A stretch of DNA of 64,000 bases from Mediterranea massiliensis. GTDB lineage: Bacteria; Bacteroidota; Bacteroidia; Bacteroidales; Bacteroidaceae. Both the position numbers and the translations under genes were made by a program. Every line of letters begins with the position of its first letter. Positions within the stretch are counted from its first letter, which is position 1. Shown in pieces: positions 1 to 7,689 of the stretch. The DNA lies in NCBI GenBank assembly GCA_015060685.1, contig SUXZ01000011.1, positions 20,840 to 84,839 on the forward strand, given 5' to 3'. A model generated the notes under the pieces. It saw nothing but the letters and a program-made list of their open reading frames with translations, searched no databases and had not been told where the DNA came from.

Positions 1-461
1 ACGCGGAGAGGTTCTTTGCGTACTTTGTCTGCCTTAGCAGCAATCTTGATAGCACCTTCGGCAGCAGCGAATGATTCGTGACCTGCGAGGAATGCGAAAC
101 ACTTGGTTTCTTCGCGCAACAACATGGCGGCGAGGTTACCGTGGCCAATACCTACCTTACGGTCGTCGGCTACTGAACCTGGGATACAGAATGCTTGCAA
201 ACCGATACCGATAGCTTCAGCAGCTTCGGCAGCTGTCTTAACGCCCTTCTTGATTGCGATGGCGCAACCTACAACGTATGCCCACTTTGCGTTTTCGAAA
301 CAGATAGGTTGAGTTTCTTCACATGCTAAATAAGGATCGAGACCATATTCTTCGCAGATAGCGTTAGCTTCTTCGATGTCCTTAATACCGTATTCGTTCA
401 ATGCAGCAAGAATTTGCTTGATACGACGGTCTTGGCTTTCAAATTTCACTTCTCTAATCAT
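1..461 (-). CDS. GGGtGRT protein, C-terminus cut by window edge
   Basis: The 153 visible residues (MIREVKFESQ...) match the N-terminal half of the GGGtGRT family, including the stretches PICFENAKWAYVVG, QAFCIPGSVADDRKVG and FAFLAGHESFAAAEG. The family is about 330 aa, so roughly half, including the naming motif, lies outside the window. Its biochemical role is unknown to me; it usually lies beside a NifU-like Fe-S scaffold gene, as here, 18 bp downstream of it. The start is chosen because a strong Shine-Dalgarno site (AAGGAGGAA) lies 6 bp upstream, which is unusual for Bacteroidales. Probably co-transcribed with the scaffold gene. Confidence 0.85.
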   Translation of the reverse strand, partial: MIREVKFESQDRRIKQILAALNEYGIKDIEEANAICEEYGLDPYLACEETQPICFENAKWAYVVGCAIAIKKGVKTAAEAAEAIGIGLQAFCIPGSVADDRKVGIGHGNLAAMLLREETKCFAFLAGHESFAAAEGAIKIAAKADKVRKEPLR

Positions 462-479
462 ATATCTTTCCTCCTTATA

Positions 480-1181
480 TTATTCGTGACGTGGGTCAAT
501 GTGTTTAACTGCACCTTGCTCGGCAGTGAAGCGGCCGTAAGTACCGGTTACCTTCTTCAATGCTTCGTTAGCGTCGGTTCCCTTCTTAATCTCATCCATG
601 AACTTGCCCAGATGAACGAATTCATAGCCACAAACTTGGTCGTCCTTATCGAGGGCGATGCGCTTGATGTAACCTTCGGCCATTTCCAAGTAACGAGGAC
701 CCTTAGCCAATGTACCATAGAGTGTACCTACTTGGCTACGGAGACCCTTACCGAGGTCTTCCAAACCAGCACCAATCATCAAACCACCTTCAGAGAAAGC
801 AGATTGCGTGCGGCCGTAAACGATTTGCAAGAAGAGTTCGCGCATAGCGGTGTTGATAGCGTCGCACACCAAGTCGGTGTTCAATGCTTCGAGGATAGTC
901 TTACCTGGAAGAATTTCTGATGCCATAGCAGCAGAGTGAGTCATACCAGAGCAACCGATTGTTTCAACCAATGCTTCTTGGATAACACCTTCCTTAACGT
1001 TCAAAGTAAGCTTGCAAGCACCTTGTTGAGGAGCGCACCAGCCGATACCATGAGTTAAACCTGAGATGTCTACAATTTCTTTGGCTTTTACCCACTTACC
1101 TTCTTCAGGTATTGGAGCCGGTCCGTGGTTAGGACCTTTCTTCACAACACACATGTGTTCAACTTCGTGTGAATAAGTCAT
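480..1181 (-). CDS. NifU-like iron-sulfur cluster assembly scaffold protein
   Basis: A 233-aa protein beginning MTYSHEVEHMCVV. The segment GCSGMTHSAAMASE followed by a helix-rich stretch resembles the NifU N-terminal/IscU-like scaffold fold, and conserved cysteines are present (for example in IGWCAPQQGAC and ETIGCSG). By family it would hold a transient Fe-S cluster in the cytoplasm. The frame stays open to 1436, but the extra 85 residues are AT-rich and unlike the family, and a good -7 element lies at 1241-1248 inside that extension, so the start at 1181 is preferred. First gene of a two-gene operon with the GGGtGRT gene. The physiological target is not evident. Confidence 0.8.
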   Translation of the reverse strand: MTYSHEVEHMCVVKKGPNHGPAPIPEEGKWVKAKEIVDISGLTHGIGWCAPQQGACKLTLNVKEGVIQEALVETIGCSGMTHSAAMASEILPGKTILEALNTDLVCDAINTAMRELFLQIVYGRTQSAFSEGGLMIGAGLEDLGKGLRSQVGTLYGTLAKGPRYLEMAEGYIKRIALDKDDQVCGYEFVHLGKFMDEIKKGTDANEALKKVTGTYGRFTAEQGAVKHIDPRHE

Positions 1182-1240
1182 AATTAACTCTTTTTTTAAG
1201 TGATATAAATAAAACTTTATAGTGTTTCTTAATTTCGCTA

Positions 1241-1272
1241 CAAAATTAGTGTTTTTCCGTGTATCGCACAAC
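1241..1272 (-). promoter_or_regulatory. Bacteroidetes-type promoter for the NifU-like gene
   Basis: Read on the minus strand, TAATTTTG (1241-1248) matches the -7 consensus TAnnTTTG, and TTG at 1269-1271 lies about 20 bp upstream as a partial -33 element. Transcription would start near 1237, giving a leader of about 55 nt before the start at 1181. Confidence 0.6.
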
Positions 1273-1424
1273 CTCTTGCTTGTTTTTTTTAGAAAAGATT
1301 GCGCCAACGCTCGATAAATAACGATTTTGCCGATGAAATGGTTTCGGCTATCGTTTCTAATTTTGATGACGGATATTCTATAAGGAATTTGTTTTACATC
1401 GAAAAACAGGCCAAAAACGAAGAT

Positions 1425-1492
1425 TATTTTTCCCAACTGAGAAAAAATATCTTCCCTACTAGGAAAAAATATTTTCCCTACTGGGTAAATTT
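1425..1492. repeat. Three-copy 22-bp dyad repeat array, family A
   Basis: Three tandem units with exactly 22-bp spacing: the cores CCCAACT, CCCTACT and CCCTACT begin at 1432, 1454 and 1476. Each is flanked by T-run and A-run arms, giving near-palindromes of the form TTTTCCCTACTGGGTAAA. The array lies in the 373-bp gap between the end of the pectate lyase gene and the start of the NifU-like gene. No gene is visible in this gap. The same unit recurs at 13651-13716. Confidence 0.8.
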
Positions 1493-1554
1493 TCGGCCAT
1501 TATTCGGCCCTGTTCCCGTTTGCTGATAATAGTTTACAAATAGTCATCTTTTAG

Positions 1555-2697
1555 TTACGGCTCACTAAAGGATAATGTGGCGCCGGCATAGGCCGATACT
1601 ACGGCTTCTACCTCGTCGGCATTGAGCGATGTGGGTAGGGAGTAGGTGGGTGTGAACGAGCTGCCTGTGCCGTTGGTAGAGGGCGTGCCGTTGGTGAACA
1701 GACAATCGTCGAAACGCAAGTTGCCATCGTCGTTGTGCGTCTTGTATGCCTTCTTGGGTCCGGAGAAGACGGTGCGGTCGACATAGATATCGGCTTCCTT
1801 GCCTACACCGATGCAAGCGCTGGGCGTTTGGGTGGAGTAGAGGCAATTGGCTATGTGAACCTTACCGAAGCGTACACGCGGCATGCGTTCGCGGCATCCC
1901 TCGTCCCACCAGCAATATTGGAAGGTGGTGTTCAGATGTTCTCTGTCGCCGGTTTGACTATCGCTGCTTCCCCAAAGATTTGAGAAGCGGTGGTCGTCGC
2001 TACCGCCGCTTCCTCCGGATTGCGGCTCGATGAGGTAGCGGAAGCGGCACCAGGTTACGGCTACGTTGTCCGATGCATTCTTGCAATCGAAATTACCATC
2101 TACGCCATCCTGGAAATCGCAATGATCTACCCACACGTTGGTGGTGCCGTCTATGCAAAGATTGTCTCGGCCATCCACATCGTAGGCACCGGCACTCTTG
2201 AAGGTTAGGTTGCGCAAGATAAGGTTGCTGGAACCTTTCTTGAAATACAGGATGCCCGATTGGCTTTGCGTGCGGTTGGGGTTGACAAGTGCCGAGCCTT
2301 TCAAGCCAAAAATGGTTTTGTCGGTTGAAAGCACTGAGATGACGTTGTTCACGGTAATTTCTCCCTTGATGTAGATGATGAGTGCATCCTCTTGTTTCAG
2401 TGCGTTTTGCAACTCGGTAGCCGTAGTCACAACAACGCTCTCTCCACCTTCGCCTCCGGTGATTCCTTCACCGAAACCTACGGGTGCATTGGCATCGCAT
2501 GCGGCCATGTCGTTGGAAGGCGGCTGGGGCGATGGGTCGGGAGTTGGCTCAGGCTCAGGCGTTGGTGTAGGCTTTGTTTCTTCTTGTTGCGGCTTGTCGG
2601 GCAGTTCGTCGATAGGGCTATCGCCTCCGCAAGCGCCGAAAACAAACATTAGTATAATAACAAATAGTGGTTTGATGGTTAAATTCAAGTATTTCAT
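1555..2697 (-). CDS. Lipoprotein pectate lyase, polysaccharide lyase family 1
   Basis: A 380-aa protein. A signal peptide with lipobox FGAC (Cys23) predicts surface or periplasmic anchoring. A Pro/Glu/Thr-rich linker (about 36-62) leads to a right-handed beta-helix domain. Typical PL1 marks are NVWVDHCDFQDGVDGNFD (about 187-204), NVAVTWCRF and RMPRVRFG (271-278); the last carries the catalytic-region arginines. It should cleave pectate by beta-elimination. A divergent GH3 gene lies 170 bp away. No SusC/SusD pair is present, so this is not a complete polysaccharide utilisation locus. Confidence 0.85.
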   Translation of the reverse strand: MKYLNLTIKPLFVIILMFVFGACGGDSPIDELPDKPQQEETKPTPTPEPEPTPDPSPQPPSNDMAACDANAPVGFGEGITGGEGGESVVVTTATELQNALKQEDALIIYIKGEITVNNVISVLSTDKTIFGLKGSALVNPNRTQSQSGILYFKKGSSNLILRNLTFKSAGAYDVDGRDNLCIDGTTNVWVDHCDFQDGVDGNFDCKNASDNVAVTWCRFRYLIEPQSGGSGGSDDHRFSNLWGSSDSQTGDREHLNTTFQYCWWDEGCRERMPRVRFGKVHIANCLYSTQTPSACIGVGKEADIYVDRTVFSGPKKAYKTHNDDGNLRFDDCLFTNGTPSTNGTGSSFTPTYSLPTSLNADEVEAVVSAYAGATLSFSEP

Positions 2698-2727
2698 TTC
2701 TTGTTCAGCATTTGATAATCAATGGTG

Positions 2728-2758
2728 CAAAATTACTCTTTTCGCTTCGTTTATCAAA
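2728..2758 (-). promoter_or_regulatory. Promoter of the pectate lyase gene
   Basis: On the minus strand TTTG (2755-2758) is followed by exactly 19 bp and TAATTTTG (2728-2735), a full match to the Bacteroidetes consensus. Start site near 2724, leaving a leader of about 27 nt. Confidence 0.75.
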
Positions 2759-2867
2759 GGCAATCGTTAATTATTTCTCGGATATTTCAGCAGGGTGTTG
2801 CAGAAGTACAAAACATTCCTTACATTTGTGGCTAATTTGATTAACCGAAAAATTACATCTGATTAGT

Positions 2868-5201
2868 ATGAAGTCTAAAACATTAATAATGAGTAGCATG
2901 ATACTGATGGCCGGTTGTAGCCTTCCGAAGACCGACATCGAAAGCCAAGTGAACGAATTATACGATAAAATGCCTCAAGAAGAGCGCATTGCACAGTTGA
3001 AAAGTTGCTATATGGACGACTTCTTCGACGAAGCAGGCAACCTGGATACTTTGAAGTGCAAAGAGCTGATGCCCTATGGCATGGGACACTTTTCGCAATA
3101 TGCCAGCCAGAAGACGATGGAAGCAAATGTGTTGCGCGATCGCGTAGCCGCCATGCAAGAGTGGCTGATGAATCACACTCCCAACGGCATACCGGCTTTG
3201 TTTCATGAAGAGGTGCTTTCGGGCATCAATACCCGTGGTGCAACCATCTATCCGCAACAAATCGGTCAGGCATGTTCGTTCAATCCCGAACTGGCCGAGT
3301 TGAAAACGTTGCAAACCGGCATCGCCATGCGCAAGATGGGTGGCGTTTTGTCGCTATCGCCCATGGTGGATGTGTGTCGCATACCCAGTTTCAACCGCTT
3401 GGAAGAGTCGTATGGCGAAGATGCTTATCTGTCGGCCGTGATGGGTACTGCTTTTGTGAAGGGCTTGCAACAAGGCGACCTTAAGAAAGGCGTTGGCGCT
3501 TGCTCGAAGCACTACCTGGGCTATGGCGGTGGAGGCGATGCCGACGAAAAAGAGATGATGGAAGAGATTCTGATGCCTCACGAGGCAATGATTCGTTTGG
3601 CGGGAAGTAAGGTGCTGATGCCGGGCTATCATGCCGTGCATGGCACTAATTGTGTGGCCAATAGCGAGATACTACAAGACATTCTTCGCGGCTATTTAGG
3701 TTTCGACGGCATGGTAGTGAGCGACTATACCGCCATCGACCAGTTGCCCGGTTATGAAACCACTATGCAAAAGGCCGCCGCAGCTATCAACAACGGAAAC
3801 GATGTGGATTTCCCCAAGGGAGAAAACTACCAATATCTGCAAGAGGCTATCGACCAGGGTCTGGTGAAGCCTGAAGTACTGGAAAGAGCCGTAAAGAACG
3901 TGTTGCGTCATAAATTCCGTGCAGGCTTGTTCGATGAGAATCCTTATTTATATAGCAACGAGCAGATTGTATTGGATACCCCGGAAGAACGTAAAACAGC
4001 CTACGAAATAGCTACTCAATCGGTGGTACTTTTAGAGAATAACGGCATCTTGCCGCTGAAGGATGTAAAGAATGTTTTGGTGACTGGCCCTAATGCCAAC
4101 TCGATGTGGGCTATGTGTGGCGACTACTCCTTCCCATCTATGTCTTACTTCTGGAAGCATAATACCGAAGATTTGGAGCATGCACCTATCGTGAAGTTGC
4201 TCGAAGGGATGAATGCACGCAAACCCGAAGGCGTGAACATCCTTTACTCACGCGGATGCGATTGGACGGAAGAGATTGAAACCAAATATACCGAAACCGG
4301 CGACGAGCGTGCTTGGGAGTACACCCTGTTGCATCGCAAGGTGGATTCGGGCGAGGTGGCCGATAAGAAAGAGGCACTTGGCATGGCCAAGCAAAGCGAT
4401 GTCATCATAGCCGCTATGGGCGAGAATGTGATGCTTTGCGGTGAAAACCGCGACCGCCAAGGGCTTCGTTTGCCGGGCAAGCAAGAACAGTATGTAGAAG
4501 AGTTGTTGGCAACAGGTAAGCCGGTTGTACTGATTCTGTTCGGTGGACGTGCGCAAGTTGTTGCGGGCATCGCCGAACGCTGTGCGGCGGTTATCCAAGC
4601 CTGGTATCCGGGCGAGGAGGGTGGTAATGCCGTAGCCGACATTCTTTACGGCAATGTTTCGCCTTCGGCAAAGCTATCTGTAAGCTATCCGAATACAGAG
4701 GTGTATGAACCGCTTTGCTACAACTACTCGGCCGAAAAGGATGCGCGCGTAGCATGGCCGTTCGGTTATGGTTTGAGTTATACAACTTTTGAATATGCCA
4801 ACTTGTCGATGAACAATGAAGCAGCTACTACCGATAAAACCATTACACTTGCATTCGATGTGACAAACACCGGCTCGGTGAAAAGCGATGAGATTGCGCA
4901 GATTTATCTCTCGCCGGCCGATGGCAATACAAACATTCGTCCTATTCAATTACAAGGATTTGCCCGCGTGTCGCTTGCACCCGGCGAAACCAAGAGGGTG
5001 GAAGTGGCGATGCACGTCGAGCAATTCGGTTATTATAGCAATGAAGGACAACGCCAATGGAACATCGCGCCGGGCGAATATACGCTTAAGGTGGGCGCAT
5101 CGTCGCAAGACATCAAGTTGAGCGGAAACATCCGTTTGCAAGGCGAAAAGGTGGTAAAACCGCTTAGAGAGTATTATTTCTCGGAAAGTGTTGTGAAATA
5201 G
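2868..5201 (+). CDS. Glycoside hydrolase family 3, beta-glucosidase/xylosidase type, lipoprotein
   Basis: A 777-aa protein with lipobox MAGC (Cys17). The N-terminal (beta/alpha)8 barrel carries KHYLGYGGGG (214-223) and the nucleophile motif GMVVSDY with Asp286. The alpha/beta sandwich domain follows (about 375-630), including GGNAVADILYG. A C-terminal fibronectin-III-like domain (about 650-760) is typical of long GH3 enzymes. It should release terminal beta-linked sugars outside the cytoplasm; the exact sugar cannot be read from the sequence. A -7 element (TACATTTG, 2821-2828) lies 39 bp upstream. Divergent from the pectate lyase gene, possibly serving the same plant cell-wall diet. Confidence 0.9.
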   Translation: MKSKTLIMSSMILMAGCSLPKTDIESQVNELYDKMPQEERIAQLKSCYMDDFFDEAGNLDTLKCKELMPYGMGHFSQYASQKTMEANVLRDRVAAMQEWLMNHTPNGIPALFHEEVLSGINTRGATIYPQQIGQACSFNPELAELKTLQTGIAMRKMGGVLSLSPMVDVCRIPSFNRLEESYGEDAYLSAVMGTAFVKGLQQGDLKKGVGACSKHYLGYGGGGDADEKEMMEEILMPHEAMIRLAGSKVLMPGYHAVHGTNCVANSEILQDILRGYLGFDGMVVSDYTAIDQLPGYETTMQKAAAAINNGNDVDFPKGENYQYLQEAIDQGLVKPEVLERAVKNVLRHKFRAGLFDENPYLYSNEQIVLDTPEERKTAYEIATQSVVLLENNGILPLKDVKNVLVTGPNANSMWAMCGDYSFPSMSYFWKHNTEDLEHAPIVKLLEGMNARKPEGVNILYSRGCDWTEEIETKYTETGDERAWEYTLLHRKVDSGEVADKKEALGMAKQSDVIIAAMGENVMLCGENRDRQGLRLPGKQEQYVEELLATGKPVVLILFGGRAQVVAGIAERCAAVIQAWYPGEEGGNAVADILYGNVSPSAKLSVSYPNTEVYEPLCYNYSAEKDARVAWPFGYGLSYTTFEYANLSMNNEAATTDKTITLAFDVTNTGSVKSDEIAQIYLSPADGNTNIRPIQLQGFARVSLAPGETKRVEVAMHVEQFGYYSNEGQRQWNIAPGEYTLKVGASSQDIKLSGNIRLQGEKVVKPLREYYFSESVVK

Positions 5202-5213
5202 AATGTTATTGAT

Positions 5214-5711
5214 ATGATAGAAGTGAGTGATGCGGCTTTGCGTCAAGCCGCCGGAGAGGGAATGGATGCCTTTATCCAAGTATTTACCGATGCCTATAAG
5301 CAGGTGATTGGCGATGAATGGAATGCCGAAAAAATGGCGTTACTCAATGCCGAGCAACACACTTTGCTGGCCTACCAGTTGTTTCGCGACGAGGTGATGG
5401 AAGGAGGCTTCTGCCAGCTTATCCAGAATGGTTATGGCGGATACATCTTTATGAATCCGTTTGCCAAGGCACTCCGTTTATGGGGTGTGGGCGAGCTGAC
5501 CAAGATTATTTATAGTGCGAGGGAAATTTATGTGGCAAACAAGCAGGATTTGGAACGCGAACGCACCGACGATGAGTTTATGGCCATGTACGAACAATAC
5601 GAGGCTTTCGACGACCTGGAGGATAAGTTTTTAGAGAAAGAAGAGCAATTCACCGCCTTGGTTGCACAATATGTAGATGACCATTTGGCACAATTTGCTG
5701 CGATTATTTAA
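5214..5711 (+). CDS. DUF4375 (DMP19-like) protein
   Basis: A 165-aa cytoplasmic protein without signal peptide. The core LLAYQLFRDEVMEGGFCQLIQNGYG followed by a predicted helical segment matches the DMP19/DUF4375 family, often annotated by weak resemblance to a DNA-mimic protein. Glu/Asp are frequent (for example ERERTDDEFMAMYEQYEAFDDLEDKFLEKEEQ), giving an acidic C-terminal half. It starts 12 bp after the GH3 stop codon and is probably translated from the same mRNA. Function unknown. Confidence 0.65.
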   Translation: MIEVSDAALRQAAGEGMDAFIQVFTDAYKQVIGDEWNAEKMALLNAEQHTLLAYQLFRDEVMEGGFCQLIQNGYGGYIFMNPFAKALRLWGVGELTKIIYSAREIYVANKQDLERERTDDEFMAMYEQYEAFDDLEDKFLEKEEQFTALVAQYVDDHLAQFAAII

Positions 5712-5809
5712 ACAACATTTATTAAAAACATTGAAAAAAGGGTTAATGTAGGCATAATATTGATTCTTTTGACTATTTTTGCACCGCAAAATTTAAACAT
5801 AATACAAGA

Positions 5810-6622
5810 ATGAAACATTTGAAATTAATGATGGCAGCCCTTGCCATAATGATGGGCTTAACTATGACTTCTTGCTTGGGTGATGAAGAAGAAGTGGCAC
5901 CGACTATTACTACTGTTGCAAAACTTAGATCAGCATTTCCTTGCGAGTTTGTTACCGACGATGGTTTTGTAATTGTTCCCAGTTCATCTTCTGTAAGCAA
6001 ATTCGAGGCAAACAATAGCATCTCATTGTCGAAATACTTGAACAATGTGTGCTACATCATTTATACTTTACCTGCCGGTAAAGAGATTAAAGAGGGAGAT
6101 AAGGGCGTGGAAGATGTAACGCTCGAAGGCTTGGCTACGCTGAATTCGAAGGTTGAAAGAGTAAGCGAAAAGGGTGCGGTAAACGACTCGATCAACAAGG
6201 CCGCTATTATCTCGTTAGGTAAAGAGGGCAACGAATATCTGAAACCTGCCATGTTCGATGCTACAACCGTTTTCTTGTGCATCGATTATTTCTTGCTGAA
6301 CAAGGGACACGACTTTACATTGGTGGATTATCTTAGCGAACAACCCGAAGATGAAGAAGGTGTGTTGACTTTCTATCTGCGTCATAACAACAACGACGAC
6401 TCAATGATGAACACATCAACCACATCATATACATGGGCTAAGAACGGATATGTATGGTTCTTGTATCACGGCTTTGATATTACTGCTTCGATGATGGATT
6501 ATCAAATGCAGAATGGAGGAAAGAAGCCTGAGGCTATAAAGATTGTGACCTACGAAAATGCAACAACTCCTTCATTGGAATCGGCTAAGCCAATGATGCA
6601 CTACATCGAGTATAAGTATTAA
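5810..6622 (+). CDS. Hypothetical lipoprotein, possibly NigD-like
   Basis: A 270-aa protein with an N-terminal signal and lipobox TSC at residues 20-22 (MTSCLGDEEE), followed by an acidic stretch typical of lipoproteins exported to the Bacteroidetes surface. The remainder is predicted to be mainly beta, with FLCIDYFLL and VLTFYLRHNNND segments. This resembles NigD-like proteins (OB fold plus beta-sandwich), but I am not certain of the family. A -7 element TATTTTTG at 5774-5781 lies just upstream. No partner gene gives a functional clue. Confidence 0.5.
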   Translation: MKHLKLMMAALAIMMGLTMTSCLGDEEEVAPTITTVAKLRSAFPCEFVTDDGFVIVPSSSSVSKFEANNSISLSKYLNNVCYIIYTLPAGKEIKEGDKGVEDVTLEGLATLNSKVERVSEKGAVNDSINKAAIISLGKEGNEYLKPAMFDATTVFLCIDYFLLNKGHDFTLVDYLSEQPEDEEGVLTFYLRHNNNDDSMMNTSTTSYTWAKNGYVWFLYHGFDITASMMDYQMQNGGKKPEAIKIVTYENATTPSLESAKPMMHYIEYKY

Positions 6623-6646
6623 TGTTAAAACATTCACTACGGTAAA

Positions 6647-7222
6647 TTGAATTACAAGGAATTATTTCATATTGCCCTACAACTGATTTCCTCCCCGGCT
6701 ACCGCTTGGGAGGAAATTCGTTTGGAAGAGGATAAGCGGAAAGTGTTCACTTCGTTCGTTTATCCCATGATAGGCTTGTGTGGTTTATCCGTCTTCTTGG
6801 GCACTATCTTCAGCATGGGATGGAGCGGGCCGCAAAGTTTCCAAATGGCTATGACCAAGTGTTGTGCCGTGGCCGTATCGTTGTTTGGTGGATACTATTT
6901 GGCCGCTTACCTGCTGAACGAAGTCTCTATGCGTATGCTTGGACGCGATGACGACCACTTGCTGATGCAACAATTTGCCGGATATGCCATGGTAGTGCCT
7001 TTTGCACTACAAATCATTATCGGCCTGTTGCCCGATTTCAACATTGTGGCCATCTTGTTGCAATTCTATATCGCCGTACTTATTTGGGAAGGAAGTGAAA
7101 AACTGTTGCAAATAGAGGAAAAAGAACGTTTGCGCTTCACTATCTTCGCTACGGCATTGCTCATCGGATGCCCCGCAATTATACAATTTGTATTCAATAA
7201 GTTAACCGCTGTACTGAACTAA
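6647..7222 (+). CDS. Yip1-family integral membrane protein
   Basis: A 191-aa protein with about five hydrophobic segments (roughly 35-55, 67-87, 105-125, 130-145 and 165-185). The opening ELFHIALQLISSPATAWEEI is characteristic of bacterial Yip1-domain proteins. The start is a TTG codon; the frame has a stop at 6626 and no ATG or GTG before the conserved sequence, so the non-ATG start looks real. It is the first gene of a run with smpB (ATG directly after the TAA) and metH. Role unknown. Confidence 0.7.
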   Translation: MNYKELFHIALQLISSPATAWEEIRLEEDKRKVFTSFVYPMIGLCGLSVFLGTIFSMGWSGPQSFQMAMTKCCAVAVSLFGGYYLAAYLLNEVSMRMLGRDDDHLLMQQFAGYAMVVPFALQIIIGLLPDFNIVAILLQFYIAVLIWEGSEKLLQIEEKERLRFTIFATALLIGCPAIIQFVFNKLTAVLN

Positions 7223-7675
7223 ATGAAACAACCGGCAATAAATATCAAGAACAAACGTGCTACCTTCGATTACGAACTAATCGATACCTACACGGCGGGC
7301 ATTGTGCTGACGGGTACAGAGATTAAATCTATCCGATTGGGTAAGGCAAGCCTTGTAGATACTTATTGCTATTTTGTTAACAACGAGTTGTGGGTGAAGA
7401 ATATGCACATTGCCGAATACTTCTACGGCTCGTACAATAACCACACCGCCCGTCGCGAACGAAAACTGTTGCTGACTAAAAAAGAACTTGATAAACTGAA
7501 ACGAGGTTCGCTCGATCCTGGTTTTACACTAATTCCCGTCAGGATGTTTATCAACGAAAAGGGATTGGCAAAGGTGGTAGTAGCGCTTGCAAAGGGTAAG
7601 AAGCAATTCGACAAGCGACAATCGCTGAAGGAAAAAGACGACAAACGCGACATGGCTCGTATGTTCAAATACTAA
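7223..7675 (+). CDS. smpB: SsrA-binding protein SmpB
   Basis: A 150-aa protein, normal for the family. Recognisable segments are [40 protein letters not shown] and the basic tail [21 protein letters not shown], which in this family forms a helix in the ribosomal decoding centre. It binds tmRNA and delivers it to stalled ribosomes (trans-translation). The ATG directly abuts the stop codon of the Yip1-type gene, so translation is probably coupled. The tmRNA gene itself is not in the window. Confidence 0.97.
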   Translation: MKQPAINIKNKRATFDYELIDTYTAGIVLTGTEIKSIRLGKASLVDTYCYFVNNELWVKNMHIAEYFYGSYNNHTARRERKLLLTKKELDKLKRGSLDPGFTLIPVRMFINEKGLAKVVVALAKGKKQFDKRQSLKEKDDKRDMARMFKY

Positions 7676-7689
7676 CAAAACAACTGACA

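Noticed and set aside
414..920. 168-aa plus-strand ORF opposite the NifU-like gene
   Set aside because: Antisense shadow of a well-supported gene; no promoter and no recognisable domain.
480..1436. Longer 318-aa reading of the NifU-like gene
   Set aside because: The extra 85 residues are coded by AT-rich sequence containing a -7 promoter element (1241-1248) and do not resemble the family.
1555..5711. A complete polysaccharide utilisation locus around the pectate lyase and GH3 genes
   Set aside because: No SusC/SusD pair, hybrid sensor or ECF regulator is present; the two genes are divergent with separate promoters.
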